The notes beneath the pieces are model-generated. The model saw only the letters and a list, made by a program, of their open reading frames with translations, made no database searches and was not told where the DNA came from. Both the position numbers and the translations under genes were made by a program. Positions 24,091-32,935 of a stretch of 40,371 nucleotides of DNA are shown here, in pieces. Positions within the stretch are counted from its first letter, which is position 1; each line of letters starts with the position of its first letter. This stretch comes from Planctomycetota bacterium (GTDB taxonomy: Bacteria; Planctomycetota; Planctomycetia; Pirellulales; Pirellulaceae), in NCBI GenBank assembly GCA_029259935.1, contig JAJDEH010000201.1, forward strand, positions 1-40,371, written 5' to 3'.

Positions 24091-24108
24091 GCGTCTTTGC
24101 GTTCATTC
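24091..24108. repeat. Short inverted repeat, right arm, at gene truncation point
   Basis: GCGTCTTTGCGTTCATTC is the partner of 24010-24028. On the minus strand it begins exactly where the recognisable TIR-like protein sequence stops, after the codons for SLFKGG. Confidence 0.65.
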
Positions 24109-24744
24109 CCCCCCTTGAACAATGAACCGAGCGATGCGAACGGCAGGTTGTTGGGCTGGTGGCGGACCAATTGCGGCCAGTCTTCCAGGAAGACTTCGGC
24201 CCGCAACTCGTCGCGCGTCCCGAACGGCGTGCGGTGCAGGTTGAGGTCTTTGATGTGCTGGATGAATTGTTGCTGGTGGTCGGGATCGTGGCCGGTGCCG
24301 GGCGGACGGTCGGGGACCCATTCGTCGTTGGCGAAATAGATGTGCAGCCGTTTTCCATAATGCCGGGCAAAGTGGAATTCCCATTGCGTGTAGCTGGCCC
24401 GGTCGAGGCCGTCGGGCAGCATGTCCTTGGGAAGGAACGCGGCCGTGTCGGGTGGATAGCTGCCGCTGTAGCGGCCCACGATGCAGATCACCGCATCGCA
24501 GTCGCGGATGTAATTGTGCAGCGCCTTCAACAGAGTTGAAGGATCATCGCCTTGGCGGAAACTGCGCTGGATCTTGACTTGCAGCCCTCGGGCTTGAAGG
24601 CCGTTGGCCACGCCGTCGCGGGCCAATTCAAACTCGCCTGAAACACCCGAAAGAAAGACTTGAAAATCGTTGGACATGGTGAGTTAGTCGGCGGTGTTCC
24701 CCTCCTTTTTCAAGGAGGGGTTAGGGAGGTTTTTCTTCCTTCGG

Positions 24745-24776
24745 CCTTCATTATTCCGTGTTCGATATTCGATATT
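24745..24776. repeat. Inner inverted repeat, right arm
   Basis: This is the exact 32-base reverse complement of 23969-24000. It lies upstream of the truncated TIR-like gene, so the pair brackets it. Confidence 0.8.
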
Positions 24777-24790
24777 TCGGCCGCGCTTTC

Positions 24791-24978
24791 GACCCCCTCT
24801 AGCTCCCCCTTGAAAAAGGGGGAGAACAGGAGAAAAGTGTTGCCCTTCTTTATAAGGAGGCGAGCCCTTGACGTTAGTCGAGGGGTATCGATGCGGCGGT
24901 TAGCTGTCATCTATCGGAATAGGCAAACGCCGTGTTGTTCAAAACTACCCCCCAGCCAACGCTGGAGGCTCGCCGGTT
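24791..24978. repeat. Long direct repeat, copy A
   Basis: This 188-base unit is repeated at 25037-25225, with about 90% identity by eye. It starts GACCCCCTCTAGC, contains the palindrome CCCCCTTGAAAAAGGGGG and ends GCTGGAGGCTCGCCGGTT. The short open frames on its minus strand are repeat translations, not genes. Confidence 0.85.
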
Positions 24979-25010
24979 CGATGTTCGATATTCCCTTTCT
25001 TGGTTGATTT

Positions 25011-25070
25011 GAGTTTTGAATTGAGATGCGACGAACGACCCCCTCTAGCTCCCCCTTGAAAAAGGGGGAG
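25011..25070. repeat. Outer inverted repeat, right arm
   Basis: This is the partner of 23893-23952. Its right part is also the beginning of direct repeat copy B, so one sequence takes part in both repeat systems. Confidence 0.7.
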
Positions 25071-25225
25071 AACAGGAGAAAAGTGTTCCCGTTCTTTATT
25101 AAGGAGGCGAGCCCTTGACGTTAGTCGAGGGGTATCGATGCGGCGGTTAGCTGTCACCTATTTGAATCGGCACGCGCCGTGTGGTTCAAATCTACCCCCC
25201 AGCTAACGCTGGAGGCTCGCCGGTT
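25037..25225. repeat. Long direct repeat, copy B
   Basis: This is the second copy of the 188-base unit. Differences are scattered substitutions and single-base indels (for example around TTCTTTATTAAGG), which suggests an old duplication. The 241 bases beyond it, up to the EVE gene, hold a further CGGTTACCGG / CTAACGC fragment and no gene. Confidence 0.85.
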
Positions 25226-25466
25226 ACCGGGGAGCTAACGCACCCGGCTCGCCGTTTGATCAACCCCGTTTCATTCTCTGCCAAACCTTTGGATCGATGA
25301 GCTATCAGTTATCGTAACGCCCTGGATCGCGCGGGCAATACCTGGAATTCCATAGTCATCAACTCGGAAAGCGGCCTACCGATGCAGGCGAATCATTTTG
25401 GCGGGCGGCGGCGAACGGTTGCACCACTCGAAAGAGTTCCGCACGCGCGTGACAGCGAAGGCCACG

Positions 25467-25946
25467 TCACTGGGCACCGGCCATTTTGGAAATAGCGTCG
25501 AATTCCTTTTTTCGCACCGGCTGGACCGAGAGCCGCGAACCTTTTCTCAGTAGCTCCATTTCCTCAAGTGCTTTGACTTCACGCAGCGCGGGCAGGCCGA
25601 GCGGCTGGTCGAAGATCTTTTCAAGCTTGACGTCGACCATGAACCAGCGCGGGGTGTCCTGGCTGGATTTTGGATCGTAATGCTTATCCTTCTTGTCCCA
25701 GGAGGTAAAATCGGGATACGCCTCTTGGGCAACCGTGGCGATGCCGGCGACCGCTGGTGGATCGGCATTGGAATGGTATATCAAGATCCGGTCGCCCTTT
25801 TTCATTTCGTCGCGCATGAAATTTCGAGCCTGATAATTACGGACTCCATCCCAATAGGTTGTTTGCTTGGGCTCGGCGGCCAAGTCCTGAATGGAGTAGA
25901 CGCTGGGCTCGGTTTTCATCAGCCAATACTTCTTCGCGCGTGCCAT
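25467..25946 (-). CDS. EVE domain protein (modified-base or RNA-binding)
   Basis: This 159-residue protein is one EVE domain, a PUA-like fold that binds modified bases in DNA or RNA. Family marks are KYWLMKTEPSVYSIQDL at the N terminus, YWDGVRNYQARNFMRDEMKKGDRILIYHSN in the centre, VAGIATVAQEAYPD and WFMVDVKLEKIF. It ends in a Lys-rich tail. Start ATG 25946 has GGAGG 5 bases upstream. The gene follows the ATPase gene by about 82 bases on the same strand, so co-transcription is possible. EVE proteins sometimes associate with restriction or RNA-modification systems; no such enzyme is nearby, so this is likely the housekeeping single-domain type. Confidence 0.93.
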   Translation of the reverse strand: MARAKKYWLMKTEPSVYSIQDLAAEPKQTTYWDGVRNYQARNFMRDEMKKGDRILIYHSNADPPAVAGIATVAQEAYPDFTSWDKKDKHYDPKSSQDTPRWFMVDVKLEKIFDQPLGLPALREVKALEEMELLRKGSRLSVQPVRKKEFDAISKMAGAQ

Positions 25947-26028
25947 TTTTCCTCCGCATGTAAGACGGCCTTCGAGGCCGTCGAGAACATGACGACAACC
26001 GCCCGGCCGTACTCTTCGTCCGTCTCAC

Positions 26029-27450
26029 TCACTCAATTTCATAACTCATCTGCCCATGCTGCTGCGATCGGGAAATGCGGTCCATCGCGTAAAGCCCCGC
26101 AAGAACAAACTCGACGCAGGAGGCCCGGACCGCTTCGTCATCGGCGGCGTTGACCTCGAATGCCTTATCCCACACGGGCGGCACTCGTTGCAGTCGTTCG
26201 GCGTAACGAGCCGACGGCATAAGGTCGCCCACTTCGATCTTGATGCCACGGCCAAAAATCTCGGAAATCTCTTCCAAGCCGTGCCGGCTGATGTACTCTT
26301 CGAAGACAATGCGGATGGCTTCGGCCATCACGGCGTCCAGCACCTGCCGTTCGCTCATCTGGTGACTGCCCATTAGGTCGAGTTCCAGCTTGCCCAACGA
26401 GGAGGAATACAAATGGCCCAAATCGCTGATGCGGGGAACGGCAGGTTTTTCACCCAACAGCACGCCCCGCTGCCGCGCGCTGGCGATCATGGTGCGATAG
26501 TTGGCGATGCTGAAGCGGGCGCTGACGCCGGATTGATGATCGATATACTTTGAACGTCGCGCCTGCACGGTGATTTGTTCGATGATTTCCCGCATGAAGT
26601 AAGGCACGAACACGGGGTACTCGCCGTCCAACTCGACGGCGGCTTCCTGCTGCATGATCTGAATGCCCAAGTCGCGCGACTTGGGATAGTGCGTGTGAAT
26701 GACCGAACCGATGCGGTCTTTTAACTGGGGGATGACTTTGCCGCTGCGGTTGTAAGTCGCCGGGTTCGCCGAAAACAAAATCAATACATCAATGTCGAAT
26801 CGAATCGGATAGCCGCGAATCTGGACGTCCCGCTCTTCAAGAATGTTGAACAGGCCGACTTGCACCAATTCGTCAAGCTCGGGCAATTCGTTGATGGCAA
26901 AGATGCCGCGATGCATGCGTGGGATGAGCCCGAAGTGGAGTGCTTCCTCGGTCGCCATGCTCACGCCGCCGGCAAGTTTCGCGGGATCAATCTCTCCGAT
27001 GATATCCGCGAATTTGGTGCCCGGAGCCAGCCGTTCGGCGTAGCGCTCGTCGCGTTTCCACCAGCCAATGGGAACTTGGTCTTCGGAATGCTCGGCGATG
27101 AAGTTCTTGCAAGGGCCGCTGATGGGCTTTAGAGGATCGTCGTGAATCGGTGCCTGAGGGATTTCGACAAAGGGAATCTCCTCATCGAGGAATCGCACCA
27201 GCGCCCGCATCAGGCGGCTCTTGGCCTGTCCCTTCTCGCCGAGAAACAGCATGTCATGGCCGGAAATAAGCGACAAGTTGATCTCCGGAATGACCGTGTC
27301 GTCGAAGCCTACGATTCCCGGATAGAGTTCGTCGCCGGCCGCGAGCATCCGCATAAAGTTGTCGTAGATCTCCCGTTTGACAGGCTTGGAAGTCCAACCG
27401 CTATCGCGCAACTCGCGCAGAGTACTCGGTTTAGTGGTTTCACTGGGCAT
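26029..27450 (-). CDS. Mg-chelatase/MoxR-like AAA+ ATPase
   Basis: This 473-residue soluble AAA+ protein resembles the I subunit of magnesium chelatase. Walker A is GEKGQAKS at 71-78. The Walker B segment is [11 protein letters not shown] near 182-192 (FAINE), and sensor 1 is [15 protein letters not shown] near 223-237. A DRIGS segment follows and the C terminus is helical. Family members usually work with a VWA-domain partner encoded next to them; no such gene is visible here. It probably remodels a protein or metal complex, but the target is unknown. Start ATG 27450. It is divergent from the aquaporin gene with 325 bases between them. Confidence 0.88.
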   Translation of the reverse strand: MPSETTKPSTLRELRDSGWTSKPVKREIYDNFMRMLAAGDELYPGIVGFDDTVIPEINLSLISGHDMLFLGEKGQAKSRLMRALVRFLDEEIPFVEIPQAPIHDDPLKPISGPCKNFIAEHSEDQVPIGWWKRDERYAERLAPGTKFADIIGEIDPAKLAGGVSMATEEALHFGLIPRMHRGIFAINELPELDELVQVGLFNILEERDVQIRGYPIRFDIDVLILFSANPATYNRSGKVIPQLKDRIGSVIHTHYPKSRDLGIQIMQQEAAVELDGEYPVFVPYFMREIIEQITVQARRSKYIDHQSGVSARFSIANYRTMIASARQRGVLLGEKPAVPRISDLGHLYSSSLGKLELDLMGSHQMSERQVLDAVMAEAIRIVFEEYISRHGLEEISEIFGRGIKIEVGDLMPSARYAERLQRVPPVWDKAFEVNAADDEAVRASCVEFVLAGLYAMDRISRSQQHGQMSYEIE

Positions 27451-27775
27451 AGGGTGAGTTGTCCTGAGGTCGAATTCGGCAAGTCGCCAACATTATAGGC
27501 CAGAGGGAATGGCGGCCAAACGGGTCGGCCAAAGCGGGGCAGTCGCGACTTGGTAACCTACGACGCATTGCCCCACCCGAGACCGCGGTGACAAGCTCTT
27601 GGCGCTTGCCCCTCGTCAACAGCCCCACGTGAACCGGCCGCCAAATTGTACGCAACCCCATTGGCCGCGGATAGCGCGCCGTTTCCTTGCTGAATGGTTG
27701 ACGCTCTCGGTGAATCCTGTACTAATTGTCCAGCAATTGGCCTGTCAGTCTTTCTTCAATTCAAGGCATGATTAC
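27451..27775. other. Divergent intergenic region with candidate aquaporin promoter
   Basis: On the plus strand TTGACG at 27698-27703 and TACTAA at 27720-27725 are 16 bases apart and about 50 bases before the aquaporin start. This is a plausible sigma-70 promoter with a weak -10. Nothing else is recognised in the 325 bases. Confidence 0.4.
27698..27725 (+). promoter_or_regulatory. Candidate sigma-70 promoter for aquaporin gene
   Basis: TTGACG, a 16-base spacer and TACTAA. The -35 box is good and the -10 box is weak. Transcription would start around 27732, about 44 bases before the GTG start. Confidence 0.4.
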
Positions 27776-28537
27776 GTGAGTGCATATTCGGCGGAGTTCA
27801 TTGGAACGGCAATCTTGATTTTGTTGGGCAACGGGATCGTGGCCAACGTTTTGCTCAACAACACAAAAGGAAACGGCGCGGGATGGATTGCCATCACGGC
27901 TGGCTGGGGATTGGCCGTCTTTGTGGCGGTGCTTTGCGTTGGCCAATTCAGCGGAGCCCACATCAATCCGGCGGTGACGTTGGGTCTGGCGGCTGCGGGC
28001 AAGTTTGAAATGAAACTGGTGCCCGGTTATCTGGGCTGCCAAATGGCCGGTGCGATGCTGGGCGCGACGTTGGTCTACTATTTTTACAAACCGCACTTCG
28101 ACCAAACCAAGCAACCGGATCTCGTGCTGGCGACATTTTGCACCGCGCCCAACATTCGCTCGACCGCCAACAATTTCTATTGCGAAGTGGTGGCCACGTT
28201 TGTGCTGGTGTATGGCGTGCTGATGGCCAGCAGTCCCTCGTTTGTGTTTAGCGCCGGAGGCGTCGACAACGAAGCCAAAGTCGGACTTGGCGCAATCGGC
28301 GCGTTGCCGGTGGGTCTGATCGTATTCGGCATCGGCCTGTGCCTTGGCGGTACGACGGGCTATGCCATCAATCCGGCCCGGGACCTCGGCCCACGATTGG
28401 TTCACGCCCTGCTGCCGATCCATGGCAAGCGGGATAGCGACTGGACCTATGCCTGGATTCCCGTGTTGGGACCGATCGTCGGCGGAATCGCCGCCGCCCT
28501 CTTGTACCGATTGACGATCGCGCCACCAAGCCCTTGA
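27776..28537 (+). CDS. Aquaglyceroporin (MIP family channel)
   Basis: This is a membrane channel for glycerol and/or water. It has six hydrophobic segments and both half-helix signatures: GAHINPAVTLG in the first half and GYAINPARDLGPRL in the second. The Asp after the second NPAR is the residue typical of glycerol facilitators. I chose GTG 27776 (253 residues, normal length) because the first transmembrane helix (AEFIGTAILILLGNGIVANV) follows at once and AAGG lies 9 bases upstream. The frame is open 59 codons further upstream, but that stretch has no channel-like sequence. No glycerol kinase gene is adjacent. Confidence 0.92.
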   Translation: MSAYSAEFIGTAILILLGNGIVANVLLNNTKGNGAGWIAITAGWGLAVFVAVLCVGQFSGAHINPAVTLGLAAAGKFEMKLVPGYLGCQMAGAMLGATLVYYFYKPHFDQTKQPDLVLATFCTAPNIRSTANNFYCEVVATFVLVYGVLMASSPSFVFSAGGVDNEAKVGLGAIGALPVGLIVFGIGLCLGGTTGYAINPARDLGPRLVHALLPIHGKRDSDWTYAWIPVLGPIVGGIAAALLYRLTIAPPSP

Positions 28538-28698
28538 AGCGGCCGTGCCGCAATCAAACATGCACGCCGCGATTCGCGAGCGCATAAAAGTAGCCGCCAC
28601 CCCACGGCGATACGCACCGGGGGATGACGGCTCGGGCGGGGGCTGACGCCTTTATGCCTTTGTGTTTCTTTCTGTCTTGTTAAACAGCCGTGTCTTGT

Positions 28699-29040
28699 TT
28701 AATAGCCGTGGCGATGCCGTGAGCCATGGCCGCCAAAGTGGACGCTAACGCCACCGTGATGTCCTCGCCCGTGGCCGCCGTATCCGCCGTAACCGTGCCC
28801 ATGTCCGCGGTGAACGTGGCCACGGCTGTAGGGACTGTACACCGAATACGAACTACGGACCCGGTATTGATAGGGGTTGTGATAATTGGAATAGGACCGG
28901 TAGGGCGAGTACCCTCCATAGCCGCCGTACCCTCCATAACCGCCGTATCCGCCGTTGCCACAATGGTCCGCCATGGCGGGAACCGCGGAAAATGCCAAAC
29001 CGGCCACGGCAACAACCATGATCGCGAAAAACTTGCGCAT
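28699..29040 (-). CDS. Small secreted Gly/Tyr/His-rich protein
   Basis: This 113-residue protein has a signal peptide (MRKFFAIMVVAVAGLAFSAVPAMA, cleavage likely after AMA). The mature part of about 89 residues is low-complexity. A run of four or five GGY units comes first, then an Ser/Tyr/Arg section, then His/Gly-rich stretches (RGHGHGYGGYGGHGRGHHGG). Only one Cys (DHCG) is present. I recognise no family. Such sequences suggest a surface or cell-wall material, or metal binding through the His residues; both are inference. ATG 29040 has AGGGGAG 7 bases upstream, which supports it over the longer frame. The gene is convergent with the aquaporin. Confidence 0.78.
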   Translation of the reverse strand: MRKFFAIMVVAVAGLAFSAVPAMADHCGNGGYGGYGGYGGYGGYSPYRSYSNYHNPYQYRVRSSYSVYSPYSRGHVHRGHGHGYGGYGGHGRGHHGGVSVHFGGHGSRHRHGY

Positions 29041-29549
29041 GTAGAAACTCCCCTGTAAGGAATTGAGATCCTTGCTTTGAGATCTGTCGTTGGAATGAAA
29101 AATCAACCTTGCGTTCGCCTCTTCCCCGTGTTCCTGGCCTAGGGTGCAAGCATTACTGGCAGATGGCGTGCCAGGGAGCCGGTTGTCGGCAGTAAGTTAT
29201 TCCAGAAAAGGAGCTTACGTAATTTAGAGGGGTTCCGACGGATCTTCCGGAACGCGCGGAATCCGTGGTCGATTTGATGTCAACGTGTCGCAATTCTGAC
29301 GACTTCATCGGGAGGCACTCCGGCGAAAGGCACAGCGATCCCGGCGGTCTCACGGCAAGTGAATTTGAGCCAGCCCGCGGAATCGTTCGTACACTCTTTC
29401 GCGTTCGCTCGTAATTTGCGCCCCCGGCGGCGCGACCGGTTTTCAAACTGGATGCGTTTCTGCATGATGGGTTGCCCGCGAGATAGGCCGCTCCGCCATC
29501 CGCCAACAACCATGACATTCCGCACTGCAACTGATGGGAGAGACAGCCA
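29041..29549. other. Divergent intergenic region, no gene seen
   Basis: About 500 bases between the Gly/Tyr/His-rich gene and the aldo/keto reductase. Open frames in both directions lack family features and ribosome binding sites. Promoters for both genes should lie here; none was clear. Confidence 0.4.
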
Positions 29550-30539
29550 ATGAACCACCGTACACTCGGCTCCAGCGGCCTTTTGGTCTCGCCAATTTGT
29601 CTGGGAACGATGACGTTTGGCGAACCCGTTTCCGAACCTGATGCGATTCGCCTCGTCCACGGGGCGATCGATTTGGGAATCAACTTCATCGACACGGCCA
29701 ACGTCTATGAAGGCTACAAGAGATACCTGGGAAGCGCGGGCGGCACGGCCGAGGAGATTGTCGGCAAGGCGATTCAAGGACGGCGGAACCAAGTTGTCGT
29801 CGCCACCAAGGTCGGCGCGCCGGTCGGCCCCGGGCCCCAAGATCGCGGCCTTTCACCAAGCCACATTCTGCGCGAAGTCGACCAAAGCCTGCGGCGGCTG
29901 CAAACCGATTACATCGACCTTTACATTGTCCACTGGCCCGACAAGCACGTCCCGTTGGAAACGACGATGGCCGCGCTAGACCAGGCCGTGCGGCAGGGCA
30001 AAGTGCGCGCGATCGGCGCGTCGAACCACAGCGCCGCACAGCTCTGTGAGATGCTTTGGCTGGCCGACCGCAACGGCTGGTCGAAAATTGTTTCGTCGCA
30101 GGTTCCGTTCAGCCTGCTGCGTCGGGAATTTCACAACGATCTGGCGTTTTGCCAGCGGCACTCGATCGCGGTGACGCCCTATCAACCACTGCAAGGCGGC
30201 TTGCTGACCGGCAAGTATTCACGCGGGCAAGCGCCGCAAGGTGATTCGCGGGCTGCGGAAAAGCCGGACTGGATGTGGGAACTGAACGACGCGTTATTCG
30301 ACCGCCTGGAAGGAGTGGAACGTCTGGCGTCGGAAATCGACGCACCGCCCGCCCAATACGCGCTGGCCTGGGCACTGGCGCAAACGGCGATGAGTTCGCT
30401 GGTGGTCGGTGTCAAGAACATGAAGCAGATCCAAGACGCGGTGACATCGTTATCCGTCAAGATTCCGACCGCGCATTTCGAGCAACTGGATAAAATCTGC
30501 CCTCCGCCATGGCAACAACCGGACCCAATGCGCGGATAG
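29550..30539 (+). CDS. Aldo/keto reductase
   Basis: This is an NADPH-dependent oxidoreductase with a TIM-barrel fold, 329 residues. The catalytic tetrad is complete: Asp48 and Tyr53 in FIDTANVYEGY, Lys87 in VVATKVG and His128 in YIVHWPD. The opening LGSSGLLVSPICLGTMTFG and the late cofactor-binding stretch SLVVGVKNMKQIQDAV are typical. Start ATG 29550 with GGGAGA upstream. It reduces carbonyl groups of sugars or aldehydes in related proteins; the substrate is not predictable. It is convergent with the secretin/TolC-like gene (about 150 bases apart). Confidence 0.95.
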   Translation: MNHRTLGSSGLLVSPICLGTMTFGEPVSEPDAIRLVHGAIDLGINFIDTANVYEGYKRYLGSAGGTAEEIVGKAIQGRRNQVVVATKVGAPVGPGPQDRGLSPSHILREVDQSLRRLQTDYIDLYIVHWPDKHVPLETTMAALDQAVRQGKVRAIGASNHSAAQLCEMLWLADRNGWSKIVSSQVPFSLLRREFHNDLAFCQRHSIAVTPYQPLQGGLLTGKYSRGQAPQGDSRAAEKPDWMWELNDALFDRLEGVERLASEIDAPPAQYALAWALAQTAMSSLVVGVKNMKQIQDAVTSLSVKIPTAHFEQLDKICPPPWQQPDPMRG

Positions 30540-30691
30540 ACCGACTCTCTGACGCCGCCGCAAGATCCTGGTTAGGATCGCTCGCGAAACAAGTGTCGCG
30601 TTTTGATCAGCCGTTGGGCGTTAGCCACGGTTTTTCAGAACCGGACGCTAACGCATTCCGGCTAATGGGACACGAATTGCCCGAACGATCC

Positions 30692-32935
30692 TTAGTGGGC
30701 ACGCCCGGCCTGGCCTGGCTGGTCCAATTCGTCATCGGACCCGACGGTCGGAGGCGAATCGGTCGGCTGGATGCGGCGGCCGTCGCTCGCCGAAATGCCA
30801 AGCGTCGACCGCAACGTGGACTCCGCCTCTCGGACGTCATTCAATAAGACGTCGCAAGACTGCTTTGATTGAAAATACTCCAGACGAAGTGATTTTTCGG
30901 CGCCCGCGCCTCGCGGTGACTTGGCTTCTGCTTGCCGCCAATTCTCAAGCAGCCGGTGTTGAGTCGCCCTGGCCGCCTCCAAATCTCGCCACTTTGACCA
31001 TAACTGCCGGTAATGTGACTCGACGTTGCGGGCACGTTCAGTCGAAGACCTCGGAGCGTTTCGCCGAGTCAGGTCCGCGCTAGTTGCGGAAGGTGCCCCC
31101 GTGCCTTTCAGATCCGGGCGCGAAAGACGAGACGAGGAACCGGAGACCCTGTAATTTTCCAAAGCAACGCGGAGTGCTTCTTGCAATGACATTTTCCATG
31201 GACCTGGAGACTTGGAAGCAGGATGCGGTGCCGGAAATAGCGAGTCCGACGGCGATGGTTCTGTCATCGATGTCTCCTCCTTTTCAAGTTTGCTTTCCAG
31301 CAATTCAATGAGTCGCCGCACGTCTTGTCGCAACAAACGGACTTCATTCAGCAACCGCGGTCGATCGCCGCGCGCGCGTTCCGGCGATTGGGCAGGCTTG
31401 GCCTTTGGAGCGGCTGCCTTCGCGGATCTCAGGGAAATTTCATTTTTGCGTAACTCGCGGAGCGTCGCATTGCGCTCGGCGGTCAGAGGATGCAGGGGGC
31501 CGAAAGTTCGCTTGAGTTGATTCAATTCGGTAGTGAGCTTCGGAATCGCGCCAAGGTTCTTCGTTGGTTGCGATTGAACGACCAGGTGACTAAGCACCCT
31601 GGGGGCGTACTGCTCGGCGATCTCGATGATTTGCGCGGCTTGTTCTTTTGTGGCAACGTCTCCTCGCAGAAGCAGCGAATTGTTGACGTCATGAATTTCG
31701 ATCGACAACTGGGGATAGAGTTGCTTTAACTTGCGCGCGAGCGGTCGCGTATCGTTCACGACCGAGACTTCGAGGCGAGAAACATTACCTTTTTCATCCC
31801 GCAAAGAAACGGATGTCGTGCCAACGCTGGTGGCTCGAATCCTTAGCCGGTGCGGCGTGACCGGTTCAATATCAACGACTCCCTCTGACTCGGCGGCCAC
31901 GCGATTGATTCGCTCGTCCGATTCAAAAAAGCAAGTTGTTCCCCTGTGCAGTTCCAAGGTCTTTTTTAGATCGGCCACGCGAATTATTTTTACCGAACTG
32001 GCGGGCCGTTTCGGGAGTCCCGCAGTGTCCGAGGTGTTGCCACGAGAATGGGGCGGCTTGGCTGGCTGAATCGGCGACGGCACTTGATCGTCCAAACCCG
32101 CCACCAACTCGGGTGTGACTGTGATCAGCAGTTTCTCTCCCGCGGCATTCTTTCCACTGGGCTTTTCCAGCAGAATCATGGTTTGACCCGGTTCAAACTT
32201 GACACCTGTCTGAATCTTCCGTGATTGGATCGCGGGGCTGCTTGGTTCGTTCCTTTTCGATGGGGGTAAAATTCGGCTGTGTTCCGCCTCCAGGTCGAGC
32301 CGTATGTTTCCATCGTCGCCGATCGTCGGGACCACACTGACGATCACGCCAAACGCCTTATATTCAACCCGGTCGCGAGTTTCACCGTTGACGCGTTCCT
32401 TGATCGTCAAGATGGGGAGTTCGCCGCCGGACTGAAACTTCGCCGCTCGGCCGGCCAGGACAACCAACGTCGGCTCGGCGAGAATTTTCGGTGTGAAGTA
32501 AGACTTCAGCAACGTCTCAAACGTGCGGAAGGCTCCAGGGTCGCGCATTGACACGATGACGGTCGATTCGTCCGGCAGTTCCTTGACCGACGGATCCACG
32601 AGTTCAATCAAATTCAGCTTTTCATCCTTCGAAGTTAAACCCGTCACCGTCGCGACGGTCATATGCAACATGATTTGCCGTTTTGTCGAACTCTTCACGG
32701 GCAACGGCAGGGCGGTATTTACGTCGCCTCCTTGTCCGCTGTCAGTTGTCTTGGGCTTGATGTCGTTGCCCACGACGACCGGCGTCGACTCGAGTTCGTC
32801 CGCGCATGCCGACGGCGAAGCGACGAGTACGTGGCACCAGATTGCCAGAGCCATAACACCGCCGAGGCGGCGAACCATGACGGAGGCCCGGTCTGCAAGA
32901 GAATTTAATGTCTTCATTGATTCGGTTCCTTTCAC
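30692..32935 (-). CDS. Secretin-like / pilus-N / BON-like / TolC-like fusion protein
   Basis: This 747-residue exported protein has a signal sequence (hydrophobic stretch at about 24-45, ending PSACADE). Residues about 88-280 resemble the secretin core: ILAEPTLVVLAGRAAKFQSG, GELPI, VEYKAFGVIVSVVPTIGDDG, ITVTPELV. Residues about 316-392 resemble the pilus-N domain found at the front of RcpA/CpaC proteins (VKIIRVADLKKTLELHRGTT, then SVGTTSVSLRDEKGN). Residues about 395-455 look like a BON domain (IHDVNNSLLLRGDVATKEQA). In CpaC-type proteins the order is pilus-N, BON, secretin; here the secretin part comes first. The C-terminal part (about 575-720) matches planctomycete TolC-like proteins (MSLQEALRVALENYRV, then ESHYRQLWSKWRDLEAA). 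The GTG start overlaps the preceding stop codon (GTGA), with AAGGAG 7 bases upstream; ATG 32917 is an alternative. It is the third gene of the BlaI/M56 operon. Confidence 0.72.
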   Translation of the reverse strand: MKGTESMKTLNSLADRASVMVRRLGGVMALAIWCHVLVASPSACADELESTPVVVGNDIKPKTTDSGQGGDVNTALPLPVKSSTKRQIMLHMTVATVTGLTSKDEKLNLIELVDPSVKELPDESTVIVSMRDPGAFRTFETLLKSYFTPKILAEPTLVVLAGRAAKFQSGGELPILTIKERVNGETRDRVEYKAFGVIVSVVPTIGDDGNIRLDLEAEHSRILPPSKRNEPSSPAIQSRKIQTGVKFEPGQTMILLEKPSGKNAAGEKLLITVTPELVAGLDDQVPSPIQPAKPPHSRGNTSDTAGLPKRPASSVKIIRVADLKKTLELHRGTTCFFESDERINRVAAESEGVVDIEPVTPHRLRIRATSVGTTSVSLRDEKGNVSRLEVSVVNDTRPLARKLKQLYPQLSIEIHDVNNSLLLRGDVATKEQAAQIIEIAEQYAPRVLSHLVVQSQPTKNLGAIPKLTTELNQLKRTFGPLHPLTAERNATLRELRKNEISLRSAKAAAPKAKPAQSPERARGDRPRLLNEVRLLRQDVRRLIELLESKLEKEETSMTEPSPSDSLFPAPHPASKSPGPWKMSLQEALRVALENYRVSGSSSRLSRPDLKGTGAPSATSADLTRRNAPRSSTERARNVESHYRQLWSKWRDLEAARATQHRLLENWRQAEAKSPRGAGAEKSLRLEYFQSKQSCDVLLNDVREAESTLRSTLGISASDGRRIQPTDSPPTVGSDDELDQPGQAGRAH

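Larger units (their letters stand above)
23955..24677 (-). pseudogene. Truncated TIR-like (DUF4062-type) N-terminal part of a STAND protein
   Basis: Residues 1-175 form a TIR-like fold of the DUF4062 kind: MSNDFQVFLSGVSGEFELAR, then QVKIQRSFRQGDD, CDAVICIVGRYSG and SYTQWEFHFARHYGKRLHIYF, with Glu100 in the YTQWE motif. The following stretch PNNLPFASLGSLFKG is the linker that, in the family, leads into a STAND ATPase (usually continuing LFKGRxxFL) and then TPRs. Here the homology stops at residue 190 (base 24108). The remaining 50 residues translate dispersed repeats and are not real protein sequence. The gene has therefore lost its ATPase and repeat domains. Start ATG 24677. It may still produce a free TIR-like domain, so loss of function is likely but not certain. 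Confidence 0.72.

Noticed and set aside
23955..24107. C-terminal 50 residues of the TIR-like frame as a domain
   Set aside because: They translate dispersed inverted repeats and match no protein pattern.
24710..25157. Two similar short open frames (66 and 70 codons) suggesting a duplicated small gene
   Set aside because: They are translations of the two 188-base direct repeats; the similarity is that of the repeat.
24791..25225. Possible CRISPR array
   Set aside because: Only two units, each 188 bases long with internal palindromes, and no short regular repeat-spacer pattern or cas genes.
30692..32935. Component of a complete type II secretion or Tad pilus system
   Set aside because: No ATPase, pseudopilin or inner-membrane platform gene is in the window, and the domain order differs.
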